Shown here in pieces: positions 11,957 to 24,066 of a stretch of 64,000 nt of DNA (the stretch's first letter is position 1; every line of letters starts with the position of its first letter). A model generated the notes under the pieces. That model searched no databases, was not told where the DNA came from, and worked only from the letters and a program-made list of their open reading frames with translations. Position numbers and translations under genes: made by a program. Where the stretch lies: assembly GCA_022376515.1 (NCBI GenBank), contig WTXI01000004.1:1572577-1636576 (forward strand), written 5' to 3'. The DNA comes from Lactifluus volemus. Lineage: Eukaryota > Basidiomycota > Agaricomycetes > Russulales > Russulaceae.

Positions 11957-12151
11957 ATGCGTGCCTTCTGTGCTCTTGCTCTCCTCAGCTGCCTCGCAAT
12001 GATCGGCGCGGTTCCGCGTTTTCCATTGTAGGTTTTTTATGATGCGAGCGCTACAACTTCTCGGCGACTGACAACTTCTCCCATTTTTAGCCCAGACGTG
12101 GTTGCTGTACCAGTGTCGGATGTTGAGGCCGTTGCTCTACCGCCCAGCTGA
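11957..12151 (+). CDS. Small secreted peptide (43 aa), two exons
   Basis: Exon 1 (11957-12027) and exon 2 (12091-12151) join in phase across a 63-nt intron with GTAGGT and TTTTTAG ends. The product has a clear signal peptide (MRAFCALALLSCLAMIGA), then VPRFPFPD and a hydrophobic/acidic tail ending ALPPS. Without splicing the frame stops at once, so the intron is needed. There are no tyrosines in the mature part, no Kex2 KR sites and no repeats, unlike known dikaritin precursors. It sits 1.8 kb from UstYa-like gene 2 and resembles in size and build, though not in sequence, the peptide at 4386-4599. I do not recognise the family. Confidence 0.5.
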
Positions 12152-12679
12152 AGTGCTCAGCTTCGCCGGCCCACGTGACTGTCTGTTCCATCGCCATCGC
12201 CCTCTCCCTGGCAGTTTTTCACCATACCCCTATAGTTCTGAGACTGTTAGTTAGCGAGCGATATTATAACGGAAATGAGCCGGAACACTACTTTCCTACC
12301 TTTGCGTGTAGCATGTTCAAGTTCCAGTTCCTGTCTTTTTTTTTACCCCATTCCCATCTCTACCGTCGTCTTTGGTATGTCCTCTACAGATCTTTCCTTT
12401 TTTTCTGTGAGGACTAGATCGATGTTTACTAGTAAGGTCCGAGAAAAGTCGCGATATTGTGGCTATTTTTTCAAACATACAACTTGAGCCTAAGTTAATG
12501 GACAATGGCCAGCTGTTACTAGTCAGTTTCCGTTATTTTCAGATCATCGTGAATGACCTTTCCTATCGCAAGGGCATCTGCTGATGCTTTGGACGTAGAT
12601 CAGGGAGATTGATAGTACTAGTAGATCGGTCTGAGGTCTGGCCAGCATCAGAAACCTGATCGGTTAGGAAGCCCAATCA

Positions 12680-12788
12680 GTGATTGGATGATGGCAGGCA
12701 GAAGGTTGATTGCGGAAGGTGGAAAGCTGAACACAAACACTCCAGTCAACCATCCAATCACAGCCGACCGTTTGTGTTCAGCCTTCCA
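12680..12788. repeat. Interleaved inverted repeats
   Basis: GTGATTGGATG (12680-12690) is an exact inverted match to CATCCAATCAC (12751-12761). A 19-nt arm at 12720-12738 pairs with 12770-12788 with one mismatch. The order is A-B-A'-B', so both cannot form simple hairpins together. It may be the remains of a small mobile element. Confidence 0.55.
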
Positions 12789-12797
12789 CATTAAGCT

Positions 12798-12880
12798 AGA
12801 TTCGATAGTTTAATGGTTAGAGCATCTAGTATACATTTAGGCCGTACTAGGAAGTCCTGACCCGGGTTCAATTCAAATAG
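12798..12880 (+). repeat. tRNA-like segment with pol III A and B boxes (SINE head or tRNA relic)
   Basis: TAGTTTAATGG (12806-12816) fits an A box and GGGTTCAATTC (12864-12874) is close to a B box, at tRNA-like spacing. CTAGT/ACTAG could form an anticodon-type stem. The T-stem 3' half and the acceptor stem do not pair, so it is not a working tRNA as I read it. Confidence 0.4.
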
Positions 12881-13152
12881 CTTTGATGGCATGCAGAATG
12901 TACAGCATGCAATAAGGATTACTACCGACGTCCTTCGTATGTCTTATTTTTCACCCATTTCATCGCCGCTACAGACGCCAGTCCATCCTGACCTCTAGCG
13001 ACATTCTGGCCGTATTTCGGTTCTTTGGGAGCGACCGACTCGGAACGATGAGCCACCCCCAGTCTCACCAACTTGGGTCTGGTTTCACACGCTCTTTTCC
13101 TCATCCAACGTCTTCACAAACATCGCAGATGGTACCTGCGTGTCCGAGTCCG

Positions 13153-14556
13153 TCACATATTCACGACGAATCCTGTACACGTGTTGAGGTACCACGCGAC
13201 CGGCTTGATTGTGCAAGCCGAACGGCGACGGCCCGTCGTTCTAAACCGCACTCCGCTCGAGTGGGTAGAGTAGTAATCGACGGGGCTCTTCTGCGCGCAG
13301 ACGAGGATGATGATGAGCGTTGGGTAGGCACCCTGGAACGTGCACGATTCAGCGCCTGGGGACAAATCTAACGCCATCTGGCGTGCTCACCGAGACAAAC
13401 AACAAGACCGCGTCCATGACGGTGAAGAACGGCTCGGGAAACACGCGGAACGCTGATACCAAGTAGAGAATCTGTAGTGTTTGATGAAAAACCCTTGGGA
13501 TGCGTGTATTCGTTCTGCGGAAGAAACATACCCAGAGGAAGCAGTAAACGAGTCCAGACTCGATGAGGATGGCGAGAACCTTTCGACTCTCATCGAGACA
13601 GTGCCCTCCCCGAGGTGCTTTGTTACGGAGACACGATGCTGCCTATGTGCATCAAATTGTCAGGAAATTATGGCCTAGAAGGAGAACTCTAAAGCGGAAA
13701 GAGCACACCAAGCCTTCCAGCCGATCAACCCCGTTGAGAGCAAGTTGGTTCCCAACGTTGGGCCAACCATGATCAGCGCACGCTCTCCCCGTTTGACGGA
13801 GCTTGCGTCTTGAATGCTCTGATGGGACGGTTTGAAAAGGGGTGTGAGGCTCAGGCCCAGGTCAGATCCAGCGGCAGCTGTGAACGCGTCCTCTGGTCAT
13901 GAGCACGGGGAACGGTAACGACGAATGATACAACCGGCGCGCACTGACCGATAGTTCCGAAGATGAAGAGCAGAAGAATGGCGATGACGCGCTTGTCTTT
14001 GTTCCAAAGGACGACCGCACGCCAGGCGCAGATAGTGTCACTCAAATGTACTAGACATGCGCGGCATCAGCCGCCGCGGATATGTCACGATTTCACGGAG
14101 CCACCATTATGCGAGTGATGGTTGCGCCAATAGCAATAATGATATTGGTGTTCGTAGAGGACCATATCCCGCCACCTATTGGCTCAAGGAATAATTGCGC
14201 TTGCTGGAATCCAAGCGCAGTCTCCAGCACGAGTGCAACGAGGCCCAAGATGAACATGAAAGTCGTGATCCCCAACATGAATATTCTGGGTGGAGATGAC
14301 CACAAGCCCGGTCTGCCGCTAGGGAAATGGTCAGCGTCCCTACGTTATCCACAAGGGCATGGTTGAATCTCACAGAAGGATGTGGACAGAGACAATATAG
14401 AATATGACATATATACCTGCGATGAGACGTAGAACAAATATGAGTATAGAGTAGCAACAAAAAGGCTGGTTGCTCACCGTACACGATCCCGACAAATAGA
14501 TTACAATACACTGCTGACTTATAAACCAAGTAATATGCAGCGGGGTCGGGGGACAT
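13153..14556 (-). pseudogene. Seven-helix membrane protein (copy 2), two single-base frame breaks
   Basis: This is a paralogue of the gene at 5110-6572 with the same intron places. The start ATG is at 14556 (MSPDPAAY). Helices read VGIVYGIYVIFYIV, FMFILGLVALVLETAL, IIIAIGATI, VIAILLLFIFGTI, LIMVGPTLGTNLLSTGLIG, VLAILIESGLVYCFLW and GAYPTLIIILVCAQKSP. Between helices 3 and 4 the exon beginning at about 14050 lacks one base in a T run relative to copy 1 (14044-14046 on the plus strand). Another base is missing in the A run before VLAILIES (13581-13583). All introns are otherwise spliceable and the protein is well kept, so either decay is recent or these are sequence errors. Confidence 0.65.
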
Positions 14557-17500
14557 GGTGGCGGACTAGATTGTCTTGCAAGGCTGAAGGGGTACAGGGA
14601 CGCACCAGACAAAAAGGGGGAAGATAGTATGGAACGGGATTAATTGTCTCGGCATGAAGTTTTAAAAGCGCACAGCTTTGTGCCAGTCATCAAAGTGGAT
14701 GAATCTATCCAGTTACCGCCAAGTTGGACGTGTTGGGAACACACATGAGATAGTATATATGGGTGAACAATATCCTGGAAAAGGGTATTGAGCACCTCGT
14801 AATCAGCTCCCATCACCAAGCACGGCGTGATGAACCGCCGCGCGGTGTAGAGATGTTTGGCACATCGGGCGATTCATGGTATTTTTTAGGAGCGCAAGAT
14901 GTGCAATATACACAGGCTCATCACGCTACGAGGAAAAGAATTTCTACGAAGGGGAAGATGAGAAATCAGAAGGCGAGGAAATGGAAAAATGTCTCCCAGT
15001 CCGGGTTGGACACGGCGTATTGTTTCACCGAGTCGAGCTAAATGCCCCGCATGTGACAGCTCCGCCATTTTACGTCCGCTGCTGATTATCAGCGAATTGC
15101 CACAAATACAGAATCAACTTTGCCACGAGGTAGAAGTACAGTACCAGTGGGTCGTATCAGGTCCTCAGTACAACAAGCATCAAGTCGAGTCGAGAGTCGG
15201 CGTGGGAATTTCCGTGCGAGTTGCCCCAAAAGCCTCATAAGGAACTTCTAGTACACTTTCCGGTAGAATTACTTCACGTCCGTCTATATGATCAAGTAGG
15301 GTTTATGTCATGGGTGCATTTCGCGTCGCTTTACAAGGGAATCTTGGTCCGCGAAAAATGGCTGCACGCGGAGCGCCGATTAGTGTGAAAACAAAAGCTG
15401 CACGGATCAGGTTCATACCCTGTACTCACTCTCGTAGCTCCTGATCGAGTCCGATGTCGCCCGGAACTTCATAGAGCAGCAGTGGCTCGCCTCGCACTCG
15501 ACGATTGCCGATCCTTGGCCAGACCTCAAGTCATTGACCGACACTCTAGCCCTTCTCCCTCACCACACGATCTGTGTCCATCAGGGGTTTTACCTACAGG
15601 CGAGATAGTGATCACTACGTGTGCCCAAGGAAGTGTACTTTCCACGAAAATTAGCTCGCTTTGCACTCATGGAATCCAAAAGAGTCCTAGCGTGAGAATC
15701 TCTGCCTCTGGGAGATCAGACCCCTCTCTGTCAGCCATGGTTGTTACAGACGTTGACAAATACCGACTACGTGCCAGCGTTGCGAATTATGAACTCGCGG
15801 TGTCATGATCCCTACATTCTCATACAGAATGCCTACGTTTTCTCGCATTCATTGGGCCTCGGTTTTGCTTAAGGGCAACACAGCCATCCACCATGTCGTA
15901 ATGTACCGTTGACCCGTTTCATCCTCTGTCCAATCACCTTTTTCCTAGGGATGCCTCACCTCGAGCGCGCGGACTTTGTTCTGTTCTCCTGACTTCCTCA
16001 TGTCTTTATTCGCCGCGAGTTGTCACACCTGTCTTGCGCACACGGACCAACGTAGGGAAAGACTTTCTTTGAGATCTCCCATCAAATAAGCTCCATCGAA
16101 CTCTGCTTAGCCGACCTCATGTAGGACGCGCTCGTCTCGAATATCAATCATTCAACTCTGCGTTTTAAGCGCGGCCATCGCCCTCTTCTCCATAGCCAAA
16201 TCCTCGGACGAGGACGATCGTTCATCAAATGGGGCTTTTGCGGCCCTTTTCCGACCGATCGGATATACGTCTGTATGCCCGTGGACGGGCTTGGACTTCA
16301 TTGCTGCTTTATTTTGATCCCAATAAGTATTTCATGCGCTCCACGTGTCCATCACATTTTACACCTTCGAAATTTCAGGGAAAGGGTCACCTTGATCCCT
16401 ACACTCCTCGCTGATAACGTCCTCTGAGGGCACGCATCCGCGTTTATCACCTATTTCACTCCATATCCTCTATATCGGCTCGGAGGAAGCGATGGTGGTA
16501 CGCTCATGACTCGCAACGTGTGAGACCCCAACAGAGCCCGTTGGATACAGCGTTCCGGAACTAGGAATATACGCGATTTTCCCACTACAATGTACTTGAA
16601 TCTCCCCCAAACCCCTCCGAGCGACGTCAGTTTTTCTGCTTCTACACCGGGGCCTCAGGCTGAAAGCAGTGACCGGCCGAATCATGCATCATGTTCACGC
16701 GATGCTGAAACTTGAAGGGTACGAAAGAAACACCCTCCACTAGTAGGCCCTACGCCACACTTAATATATGTGGAGCCCAACAGCTGTCAACCCTGTGCAC
16801 GAAGGTTTAGCCTGCGTCATGTCAATGTAGGCTACAGGTACAGTGATCACGTGATTCCCTTCTGCACTGGGACAACTACTCCAAATTATTACAGCTTTGA
16901 GGACTCACTGGTCGACCTCTTAATAGGCGTGCCACCCTGTTAGCACTACTTCGGGATCCTTGGTCGAGCCATGGGCTTATCTTCATGTAGATCGCTGCTG
17001 TCGGGTTCTCGACTTGAACGTCATTACCTGGGCACGGGCAACGTTGCCCTGGGTCATCACGATTCATAAAGTGCACAATATCTGACAAAGCAAGCCGACG
17101 TGTTTATATTTTGACTGTGTGGCAAAGTCGTGGCGGTTTGAAAATTCCAATTCCAAGATCCCTGGTCCTGATTTGGTCTCCGTGCATTAGAGCAGAGGCT
17201 CAGCTCCTATCTGTCGTTTCCTCCGTACTGCTGCCACTTTCCGCACAAGGTCAGATACATCGTCAGTGTCACCCGTTCACCTCGTGCCTTGAATTGGGAC
17301 TCCGAGTGCCCCCATCTAGTTGCATTGCCTCGACAACGTGACTGACTTTGATAATAGGCCAGCACTCACTGGCACCCACCACATATTCTTGAGTAGGACT
17401 GACTCGTTAGTACTACTTGCATTTGTTTACGCACCCTTGAACAATGGGACTTAAGGAGCCGTGATGGAAAAGAGCTAACGTCAGGTTATCCTGACGTAGT

Positions 17501-18416
17501 CAAAACGTGCAACTGAGCCACTGATCACAAAGTTATAAATTTAGCCGCCAGTGTTGTAGGCTTACTAAGGTCATGCGACTCGGATAATCCATTAATCGAC
17601 CTGAAAATGGGATCGTACACCCCGTTGATGCCTCGAGTCCTGATGGCGGACCTAAGGCGGCCCTACAGCCTGGGGGTGACCCACATCTTTTCCACCAGAC
17701 CTGAAATAAAGTCGATGCGCTGGCTGGAGTGACGTAGAGGTTTGTCATATGAGCCCTCTGAATGTCGTTATCTATGCACTACACGCGATGTGAAGACATG
17801 TTTCCCGCCCGGGCGGGGTGTGAGGGGTAATAGTCACCCGGGTTCATTGGGTGAAAAGTAGCTAACTTGGAAGTACAGTACTGCCCACAATATTCCCGTG
17901 ATGAACTGTCGACGACCTCTGATCTGCTTGGCATGACCAGCGGAGCGCGCGAGTAAATTACCATAAACTTATCAGGCACCTTGTCGATTCAGCAGCATTG
18001 ATCGAAAATGGCCTGTTTGGACTTCAAGTTTGTCTTTTTGCCTTCGAACCAAATCGTGTATCAATTAGCTGTATCAGTTTTTTCTGAAGGGAAAGGCGAG
18101 TGCAAGGGATCGTGGGTAGCCCGGATAACGCGATGATCGGTAAGTTCCGTACACGAGGTAGCCTCCTCGCGAATACCTCGCCTTGGCCATACCCTGATCC
18201 CGGTTAACGCTTGAGATCGCGTCTTCACATGCTCAATGACCTGCATTGCCCCAGACCCCTTTCCTACTATCACCTTGGGCACATTGCGTTTGCGCCCGAT
18301 GCGCTTTACTTTATCCTTTCTAAGCTGGATGGAGTTGATTTGAGCGATTACTCTTCGTCGTACGTTAAATAGCACTCTTTGTTGCGCGAGCCTTCTCCTC
18401 CACAATTCCCTCCTTG
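14557..18416. other. Long gene-poor stretch
   Basis: Many short frames occur, but none has a domain, signal peptide or consistent splice joins that I can defend. 18061-18513 contains a 150-codon minus-strand frame rich in Arg; I could not assign it. Confidence 0.45.
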
Positions 18417-21400
18417 ACTTACTTTTCCTTTCACACGTTTCCACGTCGCTACTGCCAATGGCCCGAACCACCACCCTCGCATTCAGAGTTCTGATACCTC
18501 CGAGTCTCACCACTCAGATAATTCTTCAGATAATTTTTCAGTTGGTTCAGGAACGATTTCTCCTCCGTCCTCCCTTGACAGCAACCCAAATTTTGATGGA
18601 GGAAATGACCACGGCCGAACTCACCACTCTCAGACATCGAGTCACCGTGAGAATGACAGGGTGCACACCAAAGTTACCCATCCTGGCAATCCACCACCCC
18701 TGAACGATGACCGTGTTTCCACTGGCTATGGTCGACATGTGAGTGCTGGTCCAGCTGGCAACGTCCAAGCTAGGATGGTTGGCTCAATTGGCAATATCCA
18801 GGATCTGGCGCGTACCCCTCCCACGCAAACCGCGGCTCTACCCACCTCTTTGAAGAACACCTCCAAATATACGTCAAACTCTGGTAAAGGTGCGCGAGCT
18901 AAACTGGAAAGCCCAACCAACCAGGCTGAGTTTGTCCCACACACAGATATGGCTCCCGGTGGGACTGTCGGTGGTGCCGCAACCAACGCTGCTGAACGTC
19001 AGGCTGCAGCCAGAGCTGCTGAAGCTGAACGTCTGACTGCAGCCAGAGTTGCTGAAGCTGAACGTCTGGCTGCAGCCAGAGCTGCTGAAGCTGAACGTCT
19101 GGCTGCAGCCAAAGCTGCTGAACGTCAAGCTGCAGCCAATGCTGCTGAAGCTGAACGTCTGGCTGCAGCCAAAGCTGCTGAACGTCAAGCTGCGGCCAAT
19201 GCTGCTGAAGCTGAACGTCTGGCTGCAGCCAAAGCTGCTGAACGTCAAGCTGCAGCCACTGCTGCTGAAGCTGAACGTCAGGCTGCAGCCAAAGCTGCTG
19301 AAGCTGAACGTCTGGCTACAGCCAAAGCTGCTGAACGTCAGGCTGCAGCCAATGCTGCTGGACATCCGGCTGATGGCCCAGAGAAAGATGTCCCCGTTCG
19401 AGAGCTTCTTGGCCTTGCCAATCCCGGGAAGGATTACCCTCCAGCTACTGAGGCGATCAGATATCTCCTTCAGGTCGTGGGTCGCGATGTCGTGTCTTTC
19501 CGTCGCAACACGCAAGTCTCGTACATGTTCATGGAACGTGCACGAGTCCTCGTCAACGCGATCAACAAGTACATCGAAAAGGTGGCAAATAGTACTAGTA
19601 GCGAGCCAGACTGGGATAGCTTTATGAAGTTTACGGCGGCTATCGAGCCAATGGAGGAGTAAGCTCATCCGATTACATTTGAGACGTGCGCGCTGATGTG
19701 ATGCCTTGTGCCCAGTATCTTGTTCAAACTTCTCGGCTTTACAGAGAATGAGAAAGAGGGACACTTCTCTCGCACACAGTCCGTCTTAGAATGCATTGCA
19801 TCAGTCGAAGGCTGGGCCAGGAACAGAAAAGAGCTTTTGGACGCTCTCGAAACTGTCGATACCTCTCCGAACCTTGCGGTAAGACGAGCATGCAATACAC
19901 GTAAGTTGTGCATGTGCTCATAGGAATTTAGAATCTTTTGAAGCAGCCCAACGCCGATCCCCGCAAAGCGGAGCGCCGAGAGGCACAAAGTCATGATGAC
20001 AGGACGCTTCTCATCGAGATAAAGGATGCCATTGACAACCTCGTCGGCCATAAGAAGTATGCGTTAATGCGTATCCTGGGTGCCTCTGTTTCTTAATGCT
20101 GCGCACAGGTTTCCTGCTTATGTGTCAAGAGTGAGAAACACTTTGGAGACGCTGCAGACGAAAGTCATTGACGGGTCTCATCCAGACGTAAGGTTCACGT
20201 TCACGCAGAGATTGTTGTTGTATTCACTTATCGGGTACAGTGGATGGCAGTTCTTACTGTCCAGACAAGTATGCTTGTGCACGGCGTACTCGAAATCTCA
20301 CGGACCCCGGGATTTGATGCGAAAGTTCGGACCCATTTGAGGTCGAAAGAAGTTTGGACGGATGCCTTTAAGTGAAATTCTACTTCACGTTTCTGAAGCC
20401 ACCTTGAACCCATATTTCCCAGCCTGGTAGAAGCTTTAGAGAAAGATGATGAGAGTCAGGATACCCTACCCGGTAGCATCAAAGAGAAATATGACACGTT
20501 CATTCGGACACTCCAGGTGAGCCTTGGTTTGTGCTCTTGGTCGAGCAAACTCCTTATATTCGTGATAGGGGGCATGCTGTGTCATTCTCCCACAATCATA
20601 TGTGGACCTCGTGAAGCAAGCTGGTCGCATTCGCCGGCCGTTCCAAGCACAAGCATTTGCATTTGTCATACTCTGTCACGCCTTGGCGCAGAAATTCACG
20701 GAGGTCGCGAATTCTCTCACAATCACAGACGAGAATATCGCGTCTATCGAGAGGTATGTGTATACTGTTGGGTCCTAGAACACCCGTTGACGTAGACATC
20801 CCCCCCCAGTGCGTTCACAGAAACCTTAGCCGCACTGAAAACTGCAGAAGGGGCTGTCACTGAGCTCAAAAATTTCGACTTGTCAAACTTCTCGCAAGAC
20901 ACAACGTTCTCGAAAGCGAAGTCTGTACTCGAAGAAAGCTTCAAATCCTTAAAAGTACGTCCTGTTCTACGCATTCTGTCCAGTTTAGCATTGATCGCCT
21001 CCCCAATAGCTGGATGCAGAATGGTCGAAGAAGCATTCAGGTGCTATTTCTTCTGCATTCGAGAAGGACATGGCATGTATGACAGCTCTGAATAACTCGT
21101 TTAAAAAGGTGAGCCATATGATAAGAAGCAGGAAAAATCTCTAACGGTGATGAAAAACCAAAGGGCCTCAACAACCCGACTTCAAAGATTTGGGTTAATG
21201 TCCATATATACGACCAAAGATATGATGGGACGGTACTCGTAAATGCCTCTGGTACGCCGCCTTTTATCCTCTAAATTGTATACTGAGGAGAGATTGCGTT
21301 CTAGTTGAGGGGGAAACCACGATGCGCCTATCTGCTCTGCGTTGGAGCGTGGCTGGAGCGCTCGAAGGAGAGCACGCGGCCAAGCAGGCCCGGGCACGCT

Positions 21401-21534
21401 CAAGCGGCACTTTCTACCAGCTGAAGAACAATCAGTGGTCAGAAATCCAGGACATGCAAGCGACCCTCCAAGAGATTGCAAACAAAGAGGAGCAGATCAA
21501 ACTTAAGCTTGTCGTTCCTGAGCTGGCGGCCTAA
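18417..21534 (+). CDS. Large uncharacterised helical protein with alanine-rich heptad-like repeats
   Basis: About eleven exons can be joined in phase from an open stretch at about 18417 to the stop at 21532-21534; the true first exon and ATG are unresolved. Regions in order: a Ser/Asn/His-rich disordered part; at about 18990-19375 a repeat built of AERLAAAKAAERQAAANAAE-like units (60-bp and 33-bp DNA periods); then a long helical body (VRELLGLANP, YLLQVVGRDVVSF, ILFKLLGF, VEGWARNRKELLDALE, a lysine/glutamate-rich segment, ILCHALAQKFTEVANSL and others). It ends with NNQWSEIQDMQATLQEIANK and KLVVPELAA. Introns include 19659-19715 and others of 50-70 nt. There is no signal peptide or membrane helix. 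The composition suggests a coiled-coil or helical-bundle protein; I know no function. Confidence 0.65.
18985..19375 (+). repeat. In-frame coding minisatellite (33/60-bp units)
   Basis: Tandem copies of a GCTGCTGAAGCTGAACGTCT-type unit mix an 11-codon and a 9-codon block; the combined 60-bp unit is repeated at least three times from about 19110. All units keep frame with the surrounding protein, so copy number can vary without breaking the gene. Confidence 0.8.
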
Positions 21535-21678
21535 TTCGTTGGATGGTATTTCCTTTCCTGTTCTTGTGTTCTGAGGGTTGTAGCGATTTGTTAAGGTCAC
21601 GTGTACTCATACTATGTATGAAAATAAATAATTTGAAGATTTATCACGTCTTTCCGTCGTCTCGCATGTAAAAACCTG

Positions 21679-24066
21679 ATGTCTGAGGCTGATTGTTCCT
21701 CCAGTGGCGCTCCTTTTCTGGCTTTTCTGGCTCATTGTAGCGGTGGGTCTTCCCTCGATAAGAAAATGAGCATCTCTGGCGATACCCTCTCAGAAGGAAA
21801 CTCGGATGGGATTCTTTCCCCGTCTGCTCGGCCTGACACGGTCATGGAGGACCTGTCCAAGTTCCGAGTACGAGCACTCCGGACCTGTCGTTTGCCGCAT
21901 CTAGCTCTCCCTACTACACGTCCCCCATCAAGGACTTGCCTTCCTTTTCTCTGCCCCCCACGAGCCTTGATTACCACGGATATGGAGACCGGTCTCCACC
22001 TTTCAAACCGACTATTAACCACCCTTCTTTCGTTCATCGCCTTGACTATTTGTTGCGGGAGGTCGTTGAACAGCAGTGTCACTCTGGGGTTCGTGGGAAT
22101 TTGCGCATACAACGTGCTTTTTCCGAAGACGTTTGTCGTCTGAAAACCCGAATGACGTCAACGGCTTTTGAACCATTTCCTCAGTATTTATCTGAGTCTC
22201 GTTCCTTGACTGGTGGTTTTGACTATGTGCCTTCTTTGGTCTCTGGTGACCTGGGTTATAATCCACGCAAGCGAAAAGCGGCTTCTATGACCGACAGGGC
22301 GTCCAAAACTGTTTCCGAGAGCTTGGTCCATGCTGGGTCACGTTTACAATCTTCCAACTCCTACTTGTCGGAATCAGACTGTGCTTCCCCTCTGCCATGC
22401 CGCCATCTGGATTTCCGCTGCCCGCCTTTAAAGAAACGAAAGTGTCTCTCTTTTGATGATGCACGGGTGTCTATAACATCTCTTGTGCGGAGTCCCCGAC
22501 TTTTCAAAGGTAACAAGGCTGTGCTCAAGATCGGTGTCATTTCCGAGGCGCCAAATGTCGTGTGCCGAGACAACCTACGGCGGAAGCAGAGGGGTCCGGT
22601 TAGTCACTTTACGATTGCGGCTTCCATCCCATTCCTTTCTCACAAGACCGTGGGGACCGCACATTCTTACCCTTTGACTAGATCTATCTCACCTTATCCG
22701 CCTACGGAACCAGCAACACCCATCCCTAGTCATGTCCCAATCCTTGCACCGCGAGAATTTCCCGAAGCTTATATCCCACGCATGTACGCGAATAGCGAGG
22801 CCGCAGCGGAGGCTCGTCTCAAGTTCTTGCTGGAGAAAGAAGTTTGCTACTGCCAGAAGGAGGACCCAGGTGCCCTTCTGGCTCTGAATCTCTCCTCGTC
22901 ACAGTTTCGTTATGGATGTTATAAAGTGGATACTGACGGTATGTACATGTACGGTGTAAGGTTCGCATATTGTCCTAACTCTGCCTTGTGACGCAGGTTG
23001 AACCGCCACTGTCCTCTCCAACTTCGTCGCTGACGAAGGTCTATTCACAAGATCTTCATGAACAACTGACCGTTAACCATGATTCGCGATTTCTTGCGGC
23101 ACTTATCTTCACTTCTTTCTTCTTCACCGTGCCAATTGGAGGAGAGTGTCTAGGGGAAGGTTATGACCCCGGTACGAAGCACCGTGAGGTTTTCAAGGAT
23201 CATGAAAAAATGGTCGTCTGGGACTATGCGGTTGCATCGATTACTCTAGCCGTGAAGGTCTACGCGGCTGCGTTTACTCCTGTTTCGTCCATTAAAACGG
23301 TTTATTCCCGTAGATTCATCGCGATTACTTGCCTCCCTTGAAGCCTATCTATGCGCGACATTTTCTGGCGCTGGCGCCTCACGAAATGTCCTTTGATGAT
23401 CTTGAGGTGTGTTGGCTAAGGAGAGCGCCCATAATTCCCTGATATCCTTCAGCTGGCCGAACGTGATTTGCTCGAATACTTCTCCTACGATCTCGGCATG
23501 CCGACTCCGCAAGCATTTTTAGACGAGTTTCGCCTCGCGCTCCCGATGTTGCGACATACGTTGGAAGCTGAACATATGTGGGAGGATGTTCTACGCGATA
23601 CGTGGGAACAGCTGCTTGCCGCTGCTCACTGTTTGTTTCATCTTTGTCACCCGGGCTGGCAGCGCCTGATTATATACTTAGCGCCTGAGATGCTCCGCTT
23701 CCCTGTGTCGTCGCTCACGGCAACCGCCCTCATTGAGGGTATAACGCGAGTTGTTGAACAAAGAACCTGTGCCGAATGCATTGCCCGTACATGCTACTAC
23801 ACGCTGCGTCTCATATGGCTTTGCTGATGACCCCATCCTTGGAAGACAATCCCACTGATAAAGAGCTGCGCATACACACGAGCAAAATACTGGAAGACAT
23901 TCATGCGGTGCTAGGGCTTTCTGTGGTATGACGTCCTTTTATTTCATTGTTCATCCCTTCTGACTCATCCTAGGAAAAGGCCGAGGAATGTAGGAAATGG
24001 CTTACCCTGGCGCGATCGGTCCCAGGCCGACCCGTTTTCTCGAAGTATTTCCGTGCTATCTCGTAG
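21679..24066 (+). CDS. Cyclin-domain protein
   Basis: A Ser/Pro-rich N-terminal half of about 320 residues, with basic clusters (NPRKRKAAS, PPLKKRKC) that look like nuclear localisation signals, precedes a cyclin box: SRFLAALIFTSFFF, then VWDYAVASITLAVK, HRDYLPPLKP, and ERDLLEYFSYDLGMPTPQAF, the last matching the cyclin helix 'ER-L--L-FDL--PTP--FL'. Introns that keep phase lie at about 21868-21920 (two nested 5' sites possible), 22956-22996 (unusually short, 41 nt), 23258-23313, 23407-23452, about 23790-23855 and about 23926-23973. The last exon ends at a stop at 24064-24066. Cyclins bind and activate CDKs; which class this is cannot be told, but the PTP motif is commonest in mitotic cyclins. 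The RxL/MRAIL-type CDK contact is not conserved. Confidence 0.65.

Noticed and set aside
12806..12880. Functional tRNA gene
   Set aside because: A and B boxes are present, but the T-stem and acceptor stem do not pair.
18061..18513. 150-codon Arg-rich minus-strand frame
   Set aside because: No domain, promoter or splice evidence; it overlaps the 5' side of the plus-strand gene.
18874..19764. 296-codon minus-strand frame rich in SFGCSQTFSFS repeats
   Set aside because: It is the mirror of the alanine-rich repeat on the plus strand and has no independent support.
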